Source: Pisaster brevispinus (lineage: Eukaryota; Echinodermata; Asteroidea; Forcipulatida; Asteriidae). From it: a DNA stretch of 64,000 nt. The notes beneath the pieces were generated by a model that saw nothing but the letters and a program-made list of their open reading frames with translations, was not told the origin of the DNA and did not search any database. Where the stretch lies: the NCBI GenBank assembly GCA_023634235.1, contig JAMKCF010000059.1, positions 62,001 to 126,000 on the forward strand, written 5' to 3'. The position numbers were made by a program, and so were the translations under genes. Positions 22,768-33,179 of the stretch are shown one piece after another (the first letter of the stretch is position 1; the number at the start of each line of letters is the position of its first letter).

Positions 22768-23504
22768 CTGTAAAGGCCACCATGTACAGGAGTGTGTGTT
22801 TGAAGGCAAAGCGAATATTATTTAAGTTGTCCAGATGAATTTGGAATGTGGAGAGTGATATGGTACTTCTTATATGACTGGAAATACCTTTTACATATCT
22901 GTACTTATAGGACAGTGCAAGTAAAACGAGGATTTGACCAGAAACATTCCCTACAGTACATAGTGAAATTTTTTTTGAAATAATTTAATTTGCTTGGCCA
23001 TCTCCAAGCCCTATCTGACAGTGTAAATAAGAATGTTGCCCTGCTAAGAACCAGGGCTAGGCCAACTACGATGAGTAATGGGGGTAGGGACAAGTAGACC
23101 TGGGGATATGATTGGGCTACCCGGACCAACCACACCCTCATGTCTACTCAACCCTATAACTGCTGAACAGCACAATGCAACTCCCTCCCCTTGTTTTTAA
23201 ACTGGGGGAAAAAACTGGGTTTTTTTATGAAAAAATAAATTTACACAGACATCTTGGACAACTAAAAACCTGACAGTCTATGAAAATCATCACCAATTTT
23301 GACTTTAGTTAGTCACATGACAGTAAATTTGGGTACTAAATATATACCACCCCAAAGAGAAAGGTTTAATAGTTGCCGTTATTCTTCCTGGCTGTGACGG
23401 TTTTTGTTGGGGGGTTTCTGTTTATAATTGAGTCCAACATGCCAAACCTACAGTAGTAATAGTGCACATTTTCAAAGTATTTATACTATGAATACCACAC
23501 TTAC

Positions 23505-23640
23505 TTGTGTCCGTGGTGAAGAGCTGTGCTGGCTGAACCCAGAAGATCTCAACACCTAAAGGCAAAAGGAAGGATGGCAGCCATGCTGTCCTCTTGCTGT
23601 GTTTCTCTCTATACTTAAAACTGGCGCGCACGACGACTTA
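23505..23640 (-). CDS. Candidate 5' exon (minus strand)
   Basis: A strong donor GGACACAA|GTAAGTG (boundary 23505/23504) ends an open stretch. ATG at 23584-23582 has an excellent context (GACAGCATGG) but its frame, MAAILPFAFRC, stops after 11 codons unless splicing occurs at AG|GTGTTG (about 23556). A second frame without an early ATG (LPSFLLPLGVEIFWVQPAQL) is open to the donor. This may be a 5' exon, partly untranslated, of the minus-strand gene whose last exon is at 17.8 kb. The linkage is inference. Confidence 0.3.
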
Positions 23641-23879
23641 CACAGAAAAACGCCACACACTTGGACAAAAGCGTACCCATTCAATAAGCGAATGATGAGC
23701 ATTTTTTACCTTCGTCAACTATTCAAAAGTGAATGGGAATTAGCGGTAGAGAATGTTGTTACGTCACACCTTTTCATGCATCATATTAAGGTAATATATG
23801 TTAAAAAAACTGGTAATTCCGCTGCAGTTGAAAACAGCTTGTTTCACTCCACCAACAACACGCCCAAAGAATAAGAATT

Positions 23880-25270
23880 CTGGGTGGGGCCTGGGGGTGC
23901 ACCGCACTAAAAAAAAATAATAATAATAAATTATCCTCAAATTGGATTATCAAAATTTGTATGCCTTCCATTTCGTTTGAATAATAACGGTTTGGGGGTC
24001 ATGCAACAAATAGATTGTATAATTATGACAAGCTACAACAACCATGGGGTTTTGTGCTTTAACTTTTGAGGAGACTTGGTTAAATTTAGGCTTATAGTTT
24101 GATCCTACTATTCTTAATTGGAAGTGGGGAAGTGCTTCATTTGGGAAAAAGCAATTTTTTCGGGGTGTTTTCTGGGGCAATTTGGCAAAAATTCCAAACG
24201 GCTGACCTTACACAAATTAAAAGTTATCTGAAGGTTACTTGTCCGAAAATATATTTGACTGATTTTCAAGAGGGTGGGAGACTTCAAAATATTTTTGAAA
24301 ATTTTTGAATATTTAGCATTTAGCATTGGTTGCTAAAATGTTGTATTTAGTGAGGTGCACCCACGGGCCACACGTAACAGCCGCGGAGCCTAGCCGCAGT
24401 CGCAAAAAATTCGAAACGGCCTAATTTTAGCCTGAACATCTGACGTCACGTACACTTCGAGGCTAAAATGCCTTTCACATTGAAGAGGCGTGCTTCACAT
24501 AGTCAGTCAAAAAGAACTTACGAGTCTGAACCCTGTACAATTACTTCGAACACTTTTCCTTGAAACCTCAATATTTCTCCCAACGAAAGCATCATTTGAT
24601 CCTCACATTAAAACTCTTTGGATTTGATATACCAGCTATAAATAAAATGCCGCTTTTCATGGAAAGTATTTCGGCTTGTTTATAAAGGTCATGATACATT
24701 TTTAACAATGTTCATATTCCTCTGTAATTATAGAAATACTGCAAAACAATTTGGGCAAAGAAATAACATACATTTGTCCAGACAAATTAAATGATCACCT
24801 CTGTGATTTGTAATAATTTCAACTGAAATATGTTTTTTTTATTTGGACCCTCTTTGTTAAAATATCATCTTTACTCTGTCTTGTAGTCTAAATGTGTCTA
24901 AAATGGGAGAATAAGATAGCTCTGTACTCTCAAGTGATTATTTTTTTCCCAAAACAAAATATGCTAGCAAAAGATAAACAATTCAATTCTTTACAGATAT
25001 AAGTCAGAGTGATATCAGAGGAGGCATTGAGCACGTTATCATGTAGATCATAATTGCCCTCCAAAAATCATACACTTGAACAAGAATGTTTTGGGGATGT
25101 TGTAGCAAAATCTGCCAAAAAATGGCTAGCTTAAAAGAAACCTTGTTCCAAAGAGTTGGCACATACAGTGGAGGAGACAATTGGCTCCTTAATTATTTTT
25201 GAGTTGACTTCATTATTGCCTTAAATCATCATCAAAGAGCATGAGGAAACGGCAATGAGAAATAGACAGT
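23880..25270. other. No gene recognised
   Basis: Contains short GGTGCACC palindromes (23896, 24354) and a GC-rich patch CACACGTAACAGCCGCGGAGC (about 24370-24390). No supported exon. Confidence 0.35.
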
Positions 25271-25274
25271 TTAC

Positions 25275-26800
25275 AGCGGGGAGTTAGCTAATCTGCACAA
25301 CCTTTGCTGTCAAGTGTACCACTTGCAATGAATAGAGTGTAGTAGAGAAAAAAAAACAAATCAACACGACCTGTGTCGTCAAATGAACAGCTTGCAGTAT
25401 TTAGAGTGTAACAGAGAGTTACCTAATCAGCACAACCTGTGCCGTCAAATGAATGACTTAGAGGGTAGCAGAGAGTTAACTAATCAGACCAACCTGTGCC
25501 GTCAAATGAACGACTTAAAGTAGTGTGGCAGGTAGTTAACTAATCAACACAACCTGTGCCGTCAAATGAACAACTTGCAGTATTTAGAGTGTAGCAGAGA
25601 GTAAATTAATCAGCACAAATTGTACCGTCAAATGAACAACTTGCAGTATTTAGAGTGTAGCAGAGAGTTTACTAATCAGCACAACCTGTGCCGTCAACTG
25701 AACTTGCAGTATTTAGAGTGTAGCAGAGAGTTCACTAATCAGCACAACTTGTGCCGTCAAATGAACAATTTGCAGTATTTAGAGTGTAGCAGAGAGTTAA
25801 TTAATCAGCACAACCTGTACCGTCAAATGAACAACTTGCAGTATTTAGAGTGTAGCAGAGAGAATAATTAATCAGCACAACCTGTGCCGTCAAATGAACA
25901 ATTTGCAGTATTTAAAGTGTAGCAGAGAGTTAAATCAGCACAACCTGTGCCGTCAAATGAACAACTTGGAGTATTTAGAGTGCAGCAGGGAGTTAACTAA
26001 TCAGCACAACCTGTACCATCAAATGAACAACTTGGAGTATTTAGAGTGTAGCAGAGAGTTAAGTAATCAGCACAACCTGTGCCGTCAACTGAACAACTTG
26101 CAGTATTTAGAGTGTAGCAGTGAGTTCACTAATCAGCACAACCTGTGCCATCAAATGAACGACTTAAAGTAGTGCGGCAGGTAGTTAACTAATCAACACA
26201 ACCTGTGCCGTCAAAAGAACAACTTGCAGTATTTGGAGTGTAGTAAAGAGTTAACTGATCACAACAAGATGTGCCACCAAATGATTGACTTGCGGTGTTT
26301 AGAGTATAGTAGTACAAATAACTCATCAGCAAAACCTGTGCCGTCAAATGTACGACTTTATGTGTAGCAGGGAGTTAAGTAATCAGAACAACCTGTGCCC
26401 TCAAATGAACAACTTGCAGTATTTAGAGTGTAGCAGAGAGTTTACCAATCAGCACAACCTGTGCCGTCAAATGAACAACTTGCAGTATTTAGAGTGCAGC
26501 AGAGAGTTAACCAATCAGCACAACCTGTGCCGTCAAATGAACAATTTGCAGTATTTAGAGTGCAGCAGAGAGCTTACTAATCAGCACAACCTGTGCCGTC
26601 AAATGAACAATTTGCAGTATTTATAGTGCAGCAGAGAGTTTACCAATCAGCACAACCTGTGCCGTCAAATGAACAACTTGCAGTATTTAGAGTGTAGCAG
26701 AGAGTTCACTAAACAGCGCAACCTGTGCCATCAAATGAACGACTTAAAGTAGTGCGGCAGGTAGTTAACTAATCAACACAACCTGTGCCTTCAAAGTATG
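25275..26800 (+). repeat. 66-bp tandem array with an in-phase 22-codon unit
   Basis: More than twenty copies of a unit of the form CAGCACAACCTGTGCCGTC, AAATGAACAACTTGCAGTAT, TTAGAGTGTAGCAGAGAG, TTAACTAAT. Because 66 is divisible by three, one frame stays open across many units and repeats NQHNLCRQMNNLQYLECSRE. Units of other lengths (for example the AACGACTTAAAGTAGTG variant at 25500, 26160 and 26740) bring stops. There is no start exon, splice context or uniform frame, so I treat it as satellite-type DNA. The variant unit recurs every 8-10 units, hinting at higher-order structure. Confidence 0.85.
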
Positions 26801-27080
26801 ACTATATAGCAGCCACCTAGCATCCTTGACAAACTACCTTTTGGGTTACAATGTGCAGCTCACCATGTTTTCTTATGATCAAGCTAATGCATTTAACGTG
26901 GAATGCATCAAACATATTTTTAATTAACTCATATAGCGACCATGTCGCTACTGTTTGTCAACTATGTGAAGAATTTAAAAGACAGAACCAAAAATCTGGC
27001 CAAATAAAAAAGAATAATTTGACCAAGCAGCATTGTACAATGTGCATTGCGAATGAAGCTGTCACAAAACTCTTGATAAA

Positions 27081-27359
27081 AGCCCAATTTCATAGAGCTG
27101 CTTAAGCACAAAAAGTAGCTAAGCACAACAACCATGTCACATGTACAATTTGTGACTGGTATCCTGCTCATTTCTGCTTAGCAGACAATTGTTAAGCAAC
27201 ATTTTCTGCTTAAATTATGCTTGAAAATGAAGTAAAAAAGCTTGCATACCCCGCACAGACTGCACAGACTGCATGAAAATTTAGTAGGGCCGCCGCAGAA
27301 TGATAAAGTATTACGTAACACGCAGATAAAGGTTTTAAGCAGTTCTGTAAAATTGGGCT
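27081..27359. mobile_element. MITE with AGCCCAATTT terminal inverted repeats
   Basis: The left end AGCCCAATTTCATAGAGCTG then CTTAAGC is mirrored by the right end, whose reverse complement is AGCCCAATTTTACAGAACTG then CTTAAAACC. The 279-bp element has internal TGCTTAA repeats and no open frame. No convincing target-site duplication is visible. Transcription-competent families of this type are common in marine invertebrates, but the family name is not assignable here. Confidence 0.65.
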
Positions 27360-28260
27360 CAGAGGGAGAGCCTGATTTAAGCTTAATGAGGTGATTGTCT
27401 TCTAAAGATTCGAGCGAAGCAAGTTTTCTTGCGTCACAATTGGAAGGGGAACACGTACTGATTATTGCGTCACCAAAAATTGCTTCATATTCCCATTCAC
27501 AGGAAGTATCAACTGGGCTTTACTCATGGTGTTTTTTATTTTGCAACATTTATTGACCCAAATCACCTGATGTCATTATCACAATAATCTTGCTTGTGCC
27601 ATTTTGAAAGTCAATGCCTCCTTGTGATACAGTGTAGTGCATATTTTAGGCAACGCAATGTTTACACGCTTACTATAATTTTTACATTAAGTTTTACTTA
27701 CTTTGAGTGTGGCAGACAGTAACTGCATATGACGTTGGTGCAAGGGTCAAAATCTGAGACCCCAACTGGGGCTCAAGCCAATGAAGTATTTAACGAAGTT
27801 CGGTTGCAAGCGACTATTGAGGAATAAGCATTTTGTAAATGGGTTCATTAAATTACCACTATGACCATTAGATGACCTTTTTATGAACATCACTAGAAAG
27901 AGTAGGTTTCAATGTTTAATTTAACAAAGCTGTTTGAAATTGCTTCAATAGCTTAGGAGTTTGGGCATCTACATTTTGATCACGTGACCGTTTGACCAAA
28001 TAGAAATGGAATAATATTAAAAAGAGGTTCCCACTTTTTTTTTACCATAACCAATTAAGTTCAAAATACTTTTTTGAGTGATGATAATACCAAGTGCTCA
28101 GAAAATTAGAGGATTAGAAGAATTAAGTAAATCCTTTTGAAATAACTTTCCTGCCCACAACCACTTTCAACTTACATCAGGTTCTGGTTATAAACCATAA
28201 AAGTCATGAACACAAAGTCAAACACTTTAACAATCTTAATTTCATAATGCGCGGAAGACT

Positions 28261-28391
28261 TTATAGTTTGGACTTTTGACTGGAAAGAAACTTTTCAACA
28301 CCGAAGAGGCTTGTGTCAAAGCTTGGTGGTTTTCCCATCGCCATTTCTCCCATCACCTTGCCAACGAGGGGAGCCATTTTGAATCCTATCC
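28261..28391 (-). CDS. PIPOX: PIPOX terminal exon with PTS1
   Basis: The acceptor TCGTACAG leads into GIGFKMAPLVGKVMGEMA, then SFDTSLFGVEKFLSSQKSKL and TAA. The block matches the conserved C-terminal FAD-contact segment (G.GFK.AP.VGK) and ends in SKL, a canonical peroxisomal signal. It needs one base from the preceding exon, whereas exon 3 ends in phase 0, so direct joining of exons 3 and 4 would shift the frame. Confidence 0.85.
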
Positions 28392-31117
28392 CTGTACGAT
28401 AAAGAGGAAAAGAACTTTGTAAAAATGAATGACCAGGGACTGATTTCACAAAGCACTAAGATTAATCTTAAGATGAGCTGTCAGTATTGCCAAAGATAAT
28501 GTTGATAAAAAAATTACATTAAAAATGAACATATATAGTTTTTTAAAAAGCTATCCCATACCCTTGATTTATCACCTCTAAATTACAAAAGCTTACAACA
28601 AACACACCTGCAAGCCCTGCACAGCCTTGTGCGCATCTATTGTCAGTAAATCAAGTCTTAAAGCACAATGTCCAGGGAAGGTACATTCAGGGTAGCTTTC
28701 TCCGAGTTGCTCTTGGCTCAACTCCATATAAGAGTGACCAGCCAGCCTGGCACAGTGAAGGTAACCAGTATACCATTTGTTCCGCGAAGGAGTGATGATT
28801 AAGGAAGGAGCTTTACTGAGTGTAGAGAGAAAATATAACAGGGACATGTGTTAAATGACGGTACATTTCTAACATATAATGAAAAAACTCCACGCTGAAA
28901 TCACTGAAAAGTTAATTAGTTCTGTCAACCAGGGATGAATGATTGTGCAACACTGTATAATGTTAGCGTGGGTGGCAACCTGATGTCCTTAAAACACCCT
29001 GCTTTAAGATGTCTCCATTCCTTCTGTTTCACATTCAATCACTGTAGTGTTTCATAGGACAAGTGGTCCAGACCATCAAACTCAAGTTCTCATGACCGAG
29101 TCATCGGACAGTGGGTTCGAAGCCCAGTCAAGACACTCCTGCTCATGGGCATGACACGATTAAACTACAAATTGCTTCCCAAACACCTAAGAGTAAATGC
29201 TCCCTGCGATGTGAATGATTATCCACCTGGGCATCCATTTGACTGTTGGTTCTGCATACACTGAAGGAGTTGAACTGGTTTCAAGAATGCTTAAGGCCAA
29301 ATGAACAGGGGTAGTAATATGTGCTTTTTTACAAAGTTTAAAAGCACCTTATAGACTCCTACTATTATTTTAAGTGAGCAATCTAGATGCCCTATTTTTA
29401 AGGTTACAAGAAATTTGGATGCTTTATCCAATAGACTGTGAAAGTCTCGCGTGTATCGGAACAAAAAACATGTCAAACTAAGAACATATTTTTTCTGAAA
29501 TCAAATCGTTATTTTCAAATCTATAAAAAAAATCTGAACAACAATACTCATTATAATTTTTATAAAATGAGTTTTAGCTTTTACAATGAGGACAAAAAAT
29601 AAGTTTTTATTGAAACAAAAGTAAAACTATGGGACAAGGATGCTTATTTGGTCTTAACTTTTAGAAACCCCTTTTGTAAATCCATCGTGACGCAGTTTAT
29701 AGAGGACATTTACAACTCAATGACCATAGGCTTAGTGTATGGCGATTACAGCATCTCGCTGACCAAAACAAGCGTTTGCATAAGTTTGGTGATCGGAGGA
29801 GAGCACAAATTAAAAAAAATTGGCAAGAACCGGAAGCTGAGGCCAAGTTTAATTCTCAGGTTTTCTTCTGATACCGTTGAAGTGTTCTTACTTTCATAAT
29901 TTTTATCAATTAGTATTACACTCCCAAAAACATTTATGATTTTCATGGTAATAAACTATTAATCTAAAATAATTGACAAAACAAAATCTCACCCACGTCA
30001 AACTCCATATGGTTGGGACCACAATGGACCCAGAACTTCGAAGACGCGCGAGACTTGTACAGTCTTCGCTGAGGTCAAACAATGGAAATGTGCACTGCTC
30101 TCAGCCAATGAAAGGTCTTCATTGACCCCAGTGACAGCACTGTTTGGTTTGTATGCAAGGGGGCCTATTTCTAAATTCTGGTTAAAAACAGAGAGTATCA
30201 CTTAATAACATGGTGTGCAGTCTATCAAATAAAATGTTAGAAAAAAATGTGTAAAAACCTAACTGAGTCAACGTTGTAGACAACTCTTTTTCTAGTTGAG
30301 ACCACATCTGATTCTGTTCAGGCATTGCAGCTTCAAGTCTGGGGTCTTTATAAGGGTAGCGGATGACACGCACTGCACCATGTGAACTGCCTCGACTATG
30401 AGGTAATGAAAACTGAAACCAAAAATAATATAATATATCATATTTTTGACAAGGTAAATTTGTGTACTCATTAATTATTTACTTGATGTCATACATTTCT
30501 GCATTGGTTTGTCATTGGACTACCATACAGCAAGGAGTGGAAATAAATATGTCATGAAAACAAAGGGGAATAAATGAATGTAAATGCAATGGTTTTAAAA
30601 AAATATATAAATTTGATTACAACTATCAAATCTGTCGGATTTACATCTATGTGAGAATATTGTAAGCACAATAAGAAGACCTATAAGCCCCATACAAATG
30701 GATTTGTACTATTTATGGGGCAAGACTACATCTTGCGCAAAGTTCCTGACAAAAATGATTTGTGTTAGTTTTAAGTTTTTTTTATAGTAAACATGACTCC
30801 GAAACTTTCACAGTTTATTGACAAATGTGTTGATTGAAAACCAGAGGACTGAAACGCGTTCATAAAAAAATGCCTGTAATTCACCCATGCATATTGAAAA
30901 CACATACAACATGCAGTGAGTTAGCTTCACTCTGTACTAAAATCAACATGCACCCTGCGGGCATATAAGGGAGTGTATTACCAAATATTATCCATTTAGT
31001 TCCCAGACTTACCTGGTCCAAAAGCAACACTTTATACCCATCTTTTGAAAGCTGGTAGGCTGTGCTGGAACCCAAAACACCCGCACCTATCACAATGCAG
31101 TCATATTGGTCTGTCAT
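28261..31117 (-). CDS. PIPOX: Peroxisomal sarcosine oxidase / L-pipecolate oxidase gene lacking its middle exons
   Basis: Four minus-strand exons: 31117-31013, 30412-30259, 28810-28608 and 28391-28261. The family is an FAD enzyme that oxidises sarcosine or L-pipecolate in peroxisomes, releasing hydrogen peroxide. Visible hallmarks are the N-terminal Rossmann motif DCIVIGAGVLGSSTAYQL, the acidic end of the second strand (LLLDQ), HSRGSSHG after it, the C-terminal GFKMAPLVGK, and a final SKL, the classical PTS1 import signal. The first three exons join in phase to 154 codons. The usual protein is about 390 residues, yet only 216 bp separate exons 3 and 4, so about 190 residues are absent, including the region of the covalent-flavin cysteine. 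Either this is a truncated copy (pseudogene) or the assembly has lost sequence. ATG at 31135 is an alternative in-frame start. Confidence 0.8.
28436..28495. mobile_element. Fragment of an interspersed repeat in the last PIPOX intron
   Basis: GATTTCACAAAGCACTAAGA then TTAATCTTAAGATGAG contains the perfect palindrome AAGATTAATCTT. The TTTCACAAAGCACTAAG start resembles ends of known short interspersed elements. It lies exactly where the missing PIPOX exons would be expected. Confidence 0.35.
28608..28810 (-). CDS. PIPOX: PIPOX exon 3
   Basis: Reads PSLIITPSRNKWYTG, then LAGHSYMELSQEQLGESYP and LLTIDAHKAVQGLQ, which follows the family pattern (TG-loop, LS.EEL..R.P, then the A.KA...LQ helix). Donor TTGCAG|GTGTGT. 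The acceptor at 28811 (GTAAAG) keeps phase with exon 2; the pyrimidine-rich CACTCAG at 28816 would not. Confidence 0.75.
29050..29240 (+). mobile_element. tRNA-derived SINE
   Basis: A box TGGTCCAGACC (29064-29074) and B box GGTTCGAAGCC (29114-29124) are spaced 50 bp apart. The following GACACTCCTGCTCATGGGCA and downstream body resemble the tRNA-unrelated part of echinoderm-type SINEs. It lies in the large PIPOX intron 2, antisense to the gene. Ends are approximate. Confidence 0.5.
29250..29990. other. PIPOX intron sequence, nothing further recognised
   Basis: AT-rich. A plus-strand frame at 29648-29899 has no splice support. Confidence 0.4.
30259..30412 (-). CDS. PIPOX: PIPOX exon 2
   Basis: The acceptor TTTCAG precedes FSLPHSRGSSHGAVRVIR, then YPYKDPRLEAAMPEQNQMW. 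The HSRGSSHG and RVIRYPY segments match the conserved second block of the sarcosine oxidase family. It ends TTAG|GTTTTT in phase 1, a weak donor that is compatible with exon 3. Confidence 0.85.
31013..31117 (-). CDS. PIPOX: PIPOX exon 1
   Basis: Thirty-five codons from ATG 31117 to LLLDQ, ending at GACCAG|GTAAGT. It holds the GxGxxG dinucleotide-binding loop (residues about 10-15). Phase 0 junction. ATG 31117 is chosen because it gives the usual short distance to the Rossmann motif; ATG 31135 would add MNICFI. Confidence 0.85.
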
Positions 31118-31154
31118 TATGAAACAAATGTTCACAGCAGCTGCACTTACATAT

Positions 31155-31345
31155 ACATGTACATGTAAAGATATATATGCCCCACTGAACTATAACCTCG
31201 ATATGGATTGTGCAAAGTTCAATACCCTTTGTCACATAACCAGTCTTTCACTTGCTGACTAGGTTGGCAAATGCCTTGCCGTTCATTCCTGCCTTTTTGT
31301 GTGTGTAATGTACATGTACAATGTACATGTACATGTACATCTATG
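31155..31345. repeat. TACATG/CATGTA simple-repeat patches upstream of PIPOX
   Basis: ATACATGTACATGTA near 31156 and AATGTACATGTACAATGTAC plus more TACATG units near 31307-31340. Self-complementary; they sit within 250 bp upstream of the PIPOX start. Confidence 0.7.
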
Positions 31346-31581
31346 TTGACAAACCTGACTTACAGCAGCTACATTTCTATGGGCAGGCTTACACTCAGTT
31401 TTTCACCCCAATTTTGATCCTCTTCAAAATAATGGTTTCTCAAGACAGCACCACTCACAGCTTCATTTCTAAGGCTTTAAATGTGTTATAGCTAGCAGGC
31501 TTCAGGAGATATTTGTCAAAGCAATTTGAACACAAATTTGTTCAGCTGACAACATAGAAAAGTTTTGGTTTCTATTTAAAC

Positions 31582-31616
31582 ATTTTTATTTATTTATTTA
31601 TTTATTTATTTATTTG
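31582..31616. repeat. (TTTA)n microsatellite
   Basis: About eight perfect TTTA units. Confidence 0.9.
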
Positions 31617-31619
31617 GCA

Positions 31620-32480
31620 ATGTACAACAACCCCTTTAGATAAAATAGATGCTTTTTGACAGTTCCTTGGTTTGCGGATATTTCCTCTTTCTTGTGATTA
31701 AGTAAATGTTATGCTTCAATACTTGCCTTTGTATTATACTCTCATCTGTGTTTATTGTTTATATAGACTTTTCGATTGTACATTCTGATACAATCAAGAT
31801 AATTACAAAAAAAATTGTTTTCAGCAAATAAAAATAAATCAACTATAAAAGCAGCACAATTGAATAAAATTACAACACACCAAAGTTATAAAAAAATGTT
31901 TTTTTAAAAGCAACACATATTAACACAAATAACAAAAGTATTCAATGGCATTAACAAGCCAAAACGAGTTATTTTTTTATTTGGGAGCACATATCTGGAA
32001 TGCTCTCAAAACTTATTGTAAAGCCCTCTGCTTTTGTGTGAGTGTGTTTGGGGTGTTGGGGTGTTTGTTTGTGGGTTTTTTTCCCAGTTCAAAAGAAAAT
32101 GACTGTGTACTTTTCAACCAAGTTTACTCTCGACAGTTAAATTATTTATTTTCAAAGACTTCCGGTTTTTAAAACAACCACTCTAAAAACTCCGGGTTCA
32201 GGATTGAACTGGGTTGCGGGTCTCAATGGGCCTGACCTGTTTCTTGGACAGGCTGACCCGGAAACTGGTTTTTAAAGATGAAATTTTTTCTTGGATTTTG
32301 CGTCAGTTTTACCAATTTCTACTTCCCGGTCTTTTTTCTTTTTTCTTTTTATCACAGATTCCGAGTCATAGGTCCTAAAAGGGACCTGGAATCTGGCTCG
32401 ATTCTGATCCGGGAGTTTTCAGCGTGTTTGTAGGGACTACCTGATTAAGGAATGAACATGAATATGAATATGTTTTTATT
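31620..32480. other. No gene recognised upstream of the fibrinogen-type exon
   Basis: I looked here for the exon encoding the first half of a fibrinogen domain and saw none. The frame at 31945-32172 is AT-rich without motif. Confidence 0.4.
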
Positions 32481-32484
32481 TCAG

Positions 32485-32813
32485 GTGACTCTTTGACACA
32501 TCACAATAATTTTTACTTCACCACGTTTGATTTTGATCGTGATGGGGCATCGGGAGGCGGCAATTGCGCCGTCAGGCTGAAAGGAGCCTGGTGGTACAAC
32601 TTTTGCCATCGAAGCGCCTTGAACGGAAACTACCTTTCTGGAAAAAGCGGGGGAACTGAGAGAGATGAGGGACTGCTTAAACATTCCTATTCGGGTAGCC
32701 TATACCGTAAATACTTTTGCTGTCCCTTCAGCTTTTCTAACTACGCATTCATATTGATTGATGTTAATGTACAGATGAGGAACTCTAAAAAACACTTTTT
32801 GGAAAATGCATAG
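32485..32813 (+). CDS. Terminal exon of a fibrinogen-related domain protein
   Basis: The acceptor TTTTTATTTCAG (ends 32484) leads into a phase-1 exon reading [20 protein letters not shown], then [17 protein letters not shown] and ALNGNYL. GDSL..H....F.T.D.D, NCA, the GAWWY..CH core and LNG.Y are the diagnostic residues of the second half of the fibrinogen C-terminal (FReD) fold, including the calcium-site aspartates and the last disulfide cysteines. Such proteins are secreted or surface lectins. After HSYSG the usual W..W.G...S...MK.R tail is replaced by a divergent segment ending [16 protein letters not shown]. The exon may therefore be frameshifted, mis-spliced in my reading, or decayed. 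The first half of the domain and the signal peptide are not found nearby, so it could be an orphan exon. Confidence 0.7.
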
Positions 32814-32863
32814 GAGACGAGGCACTAGAGAGAACTAAGTACTGAACAAGTAGGCCTACACAG

Positions 32864-33172
32864 AAGTCTGAATCCATAAACCATGCATATGACAAACCCA
32901 AAAGGAATCCCAACCTTTACATGGAATGGAGCTTCAAGAGATCACATCGTGATCCATCCTGTGAACAACCAACACGCAAACTATATAATAACCGTTTGAT
33001 CACCCGCTGCAGGTGTCCTGGCTGCAATGGCCAAAAACAACGGAATAAAACATGTGAAAAGGGAGGAGCACAGTGCCGAGCTGAACGTTATCACACTTAT
33101 TACGCTTTAAAAAAATATGTATTGTCAAAATGGCCAACTAAATACAAAGTCACAGGACTCTATAAAGTGTAA
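32864..33172 (+). CDS. IL-17-like cysteine-rich exon
   Basis: From an acceptor CCTACACAG (ends 32863) the frame is open for 102 codons to TAA at 33170-33172. Key segments are NPNLYMEWSFKRSHRDP, LITRCRCPGC, CEKGGAQC and RYHTYYALKKYV. The order W.(Y/F)..(D/H)RDP, then hydrophobic-x-(T/A)-x-CRC..GC, then C..G..C..(V/E)xYxTYxxLKK follows the layout of invertebrate interleukin-17 cytokines. The final conserved cysteine pair of that fold is missing; the frame ends WPTKYKVTGLYKV. ATG at 32921 is internal, so a signal-peptide exon should lie upstream, yet a fibrinogen-type exon ends only 51 bp before. The family call rests on pattern recognition only; a generic secreted cysteine-rich peptide is the alternative. 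Confidence 0.45.
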   Translation, partial: KSESINHAYDKPKRNPNLYMEWSFKRSHRDPSCEQPTRKLYNNRLITRCRCPGCNGQKQRNKTCEKGGAQCRAERYHTYYALKKYVLSKWPTKYKVTGLYKV

Positions 33173-33179
33173 TAATATA

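Noticed and set aside
25620..26626. Leucine-rich-repeat-like appearance of the 66-bp array translation
   Set aside because: The spacing of leucines does not match an LRR consensus, stops occur in variant units, and no flanking exon exists.
25275..26800. Possible CRISPR array
   Set aside because: Units are head-to-tail without unique spacers and the genome context is eukaryotic.
29746..30201. Minus-strand frames in PIPOX intron 2 as the missing PIPOX exons
   Set aside because: They show none of the expected family residues, and their position between exons 2 and 3 is wrong for the missing middle, which must lie between exons 3 and 4.
31062..31262. Plus-strand frame opposite PIPOX exon 1
   Set aside because: Shadow of the real exon on the other strand.
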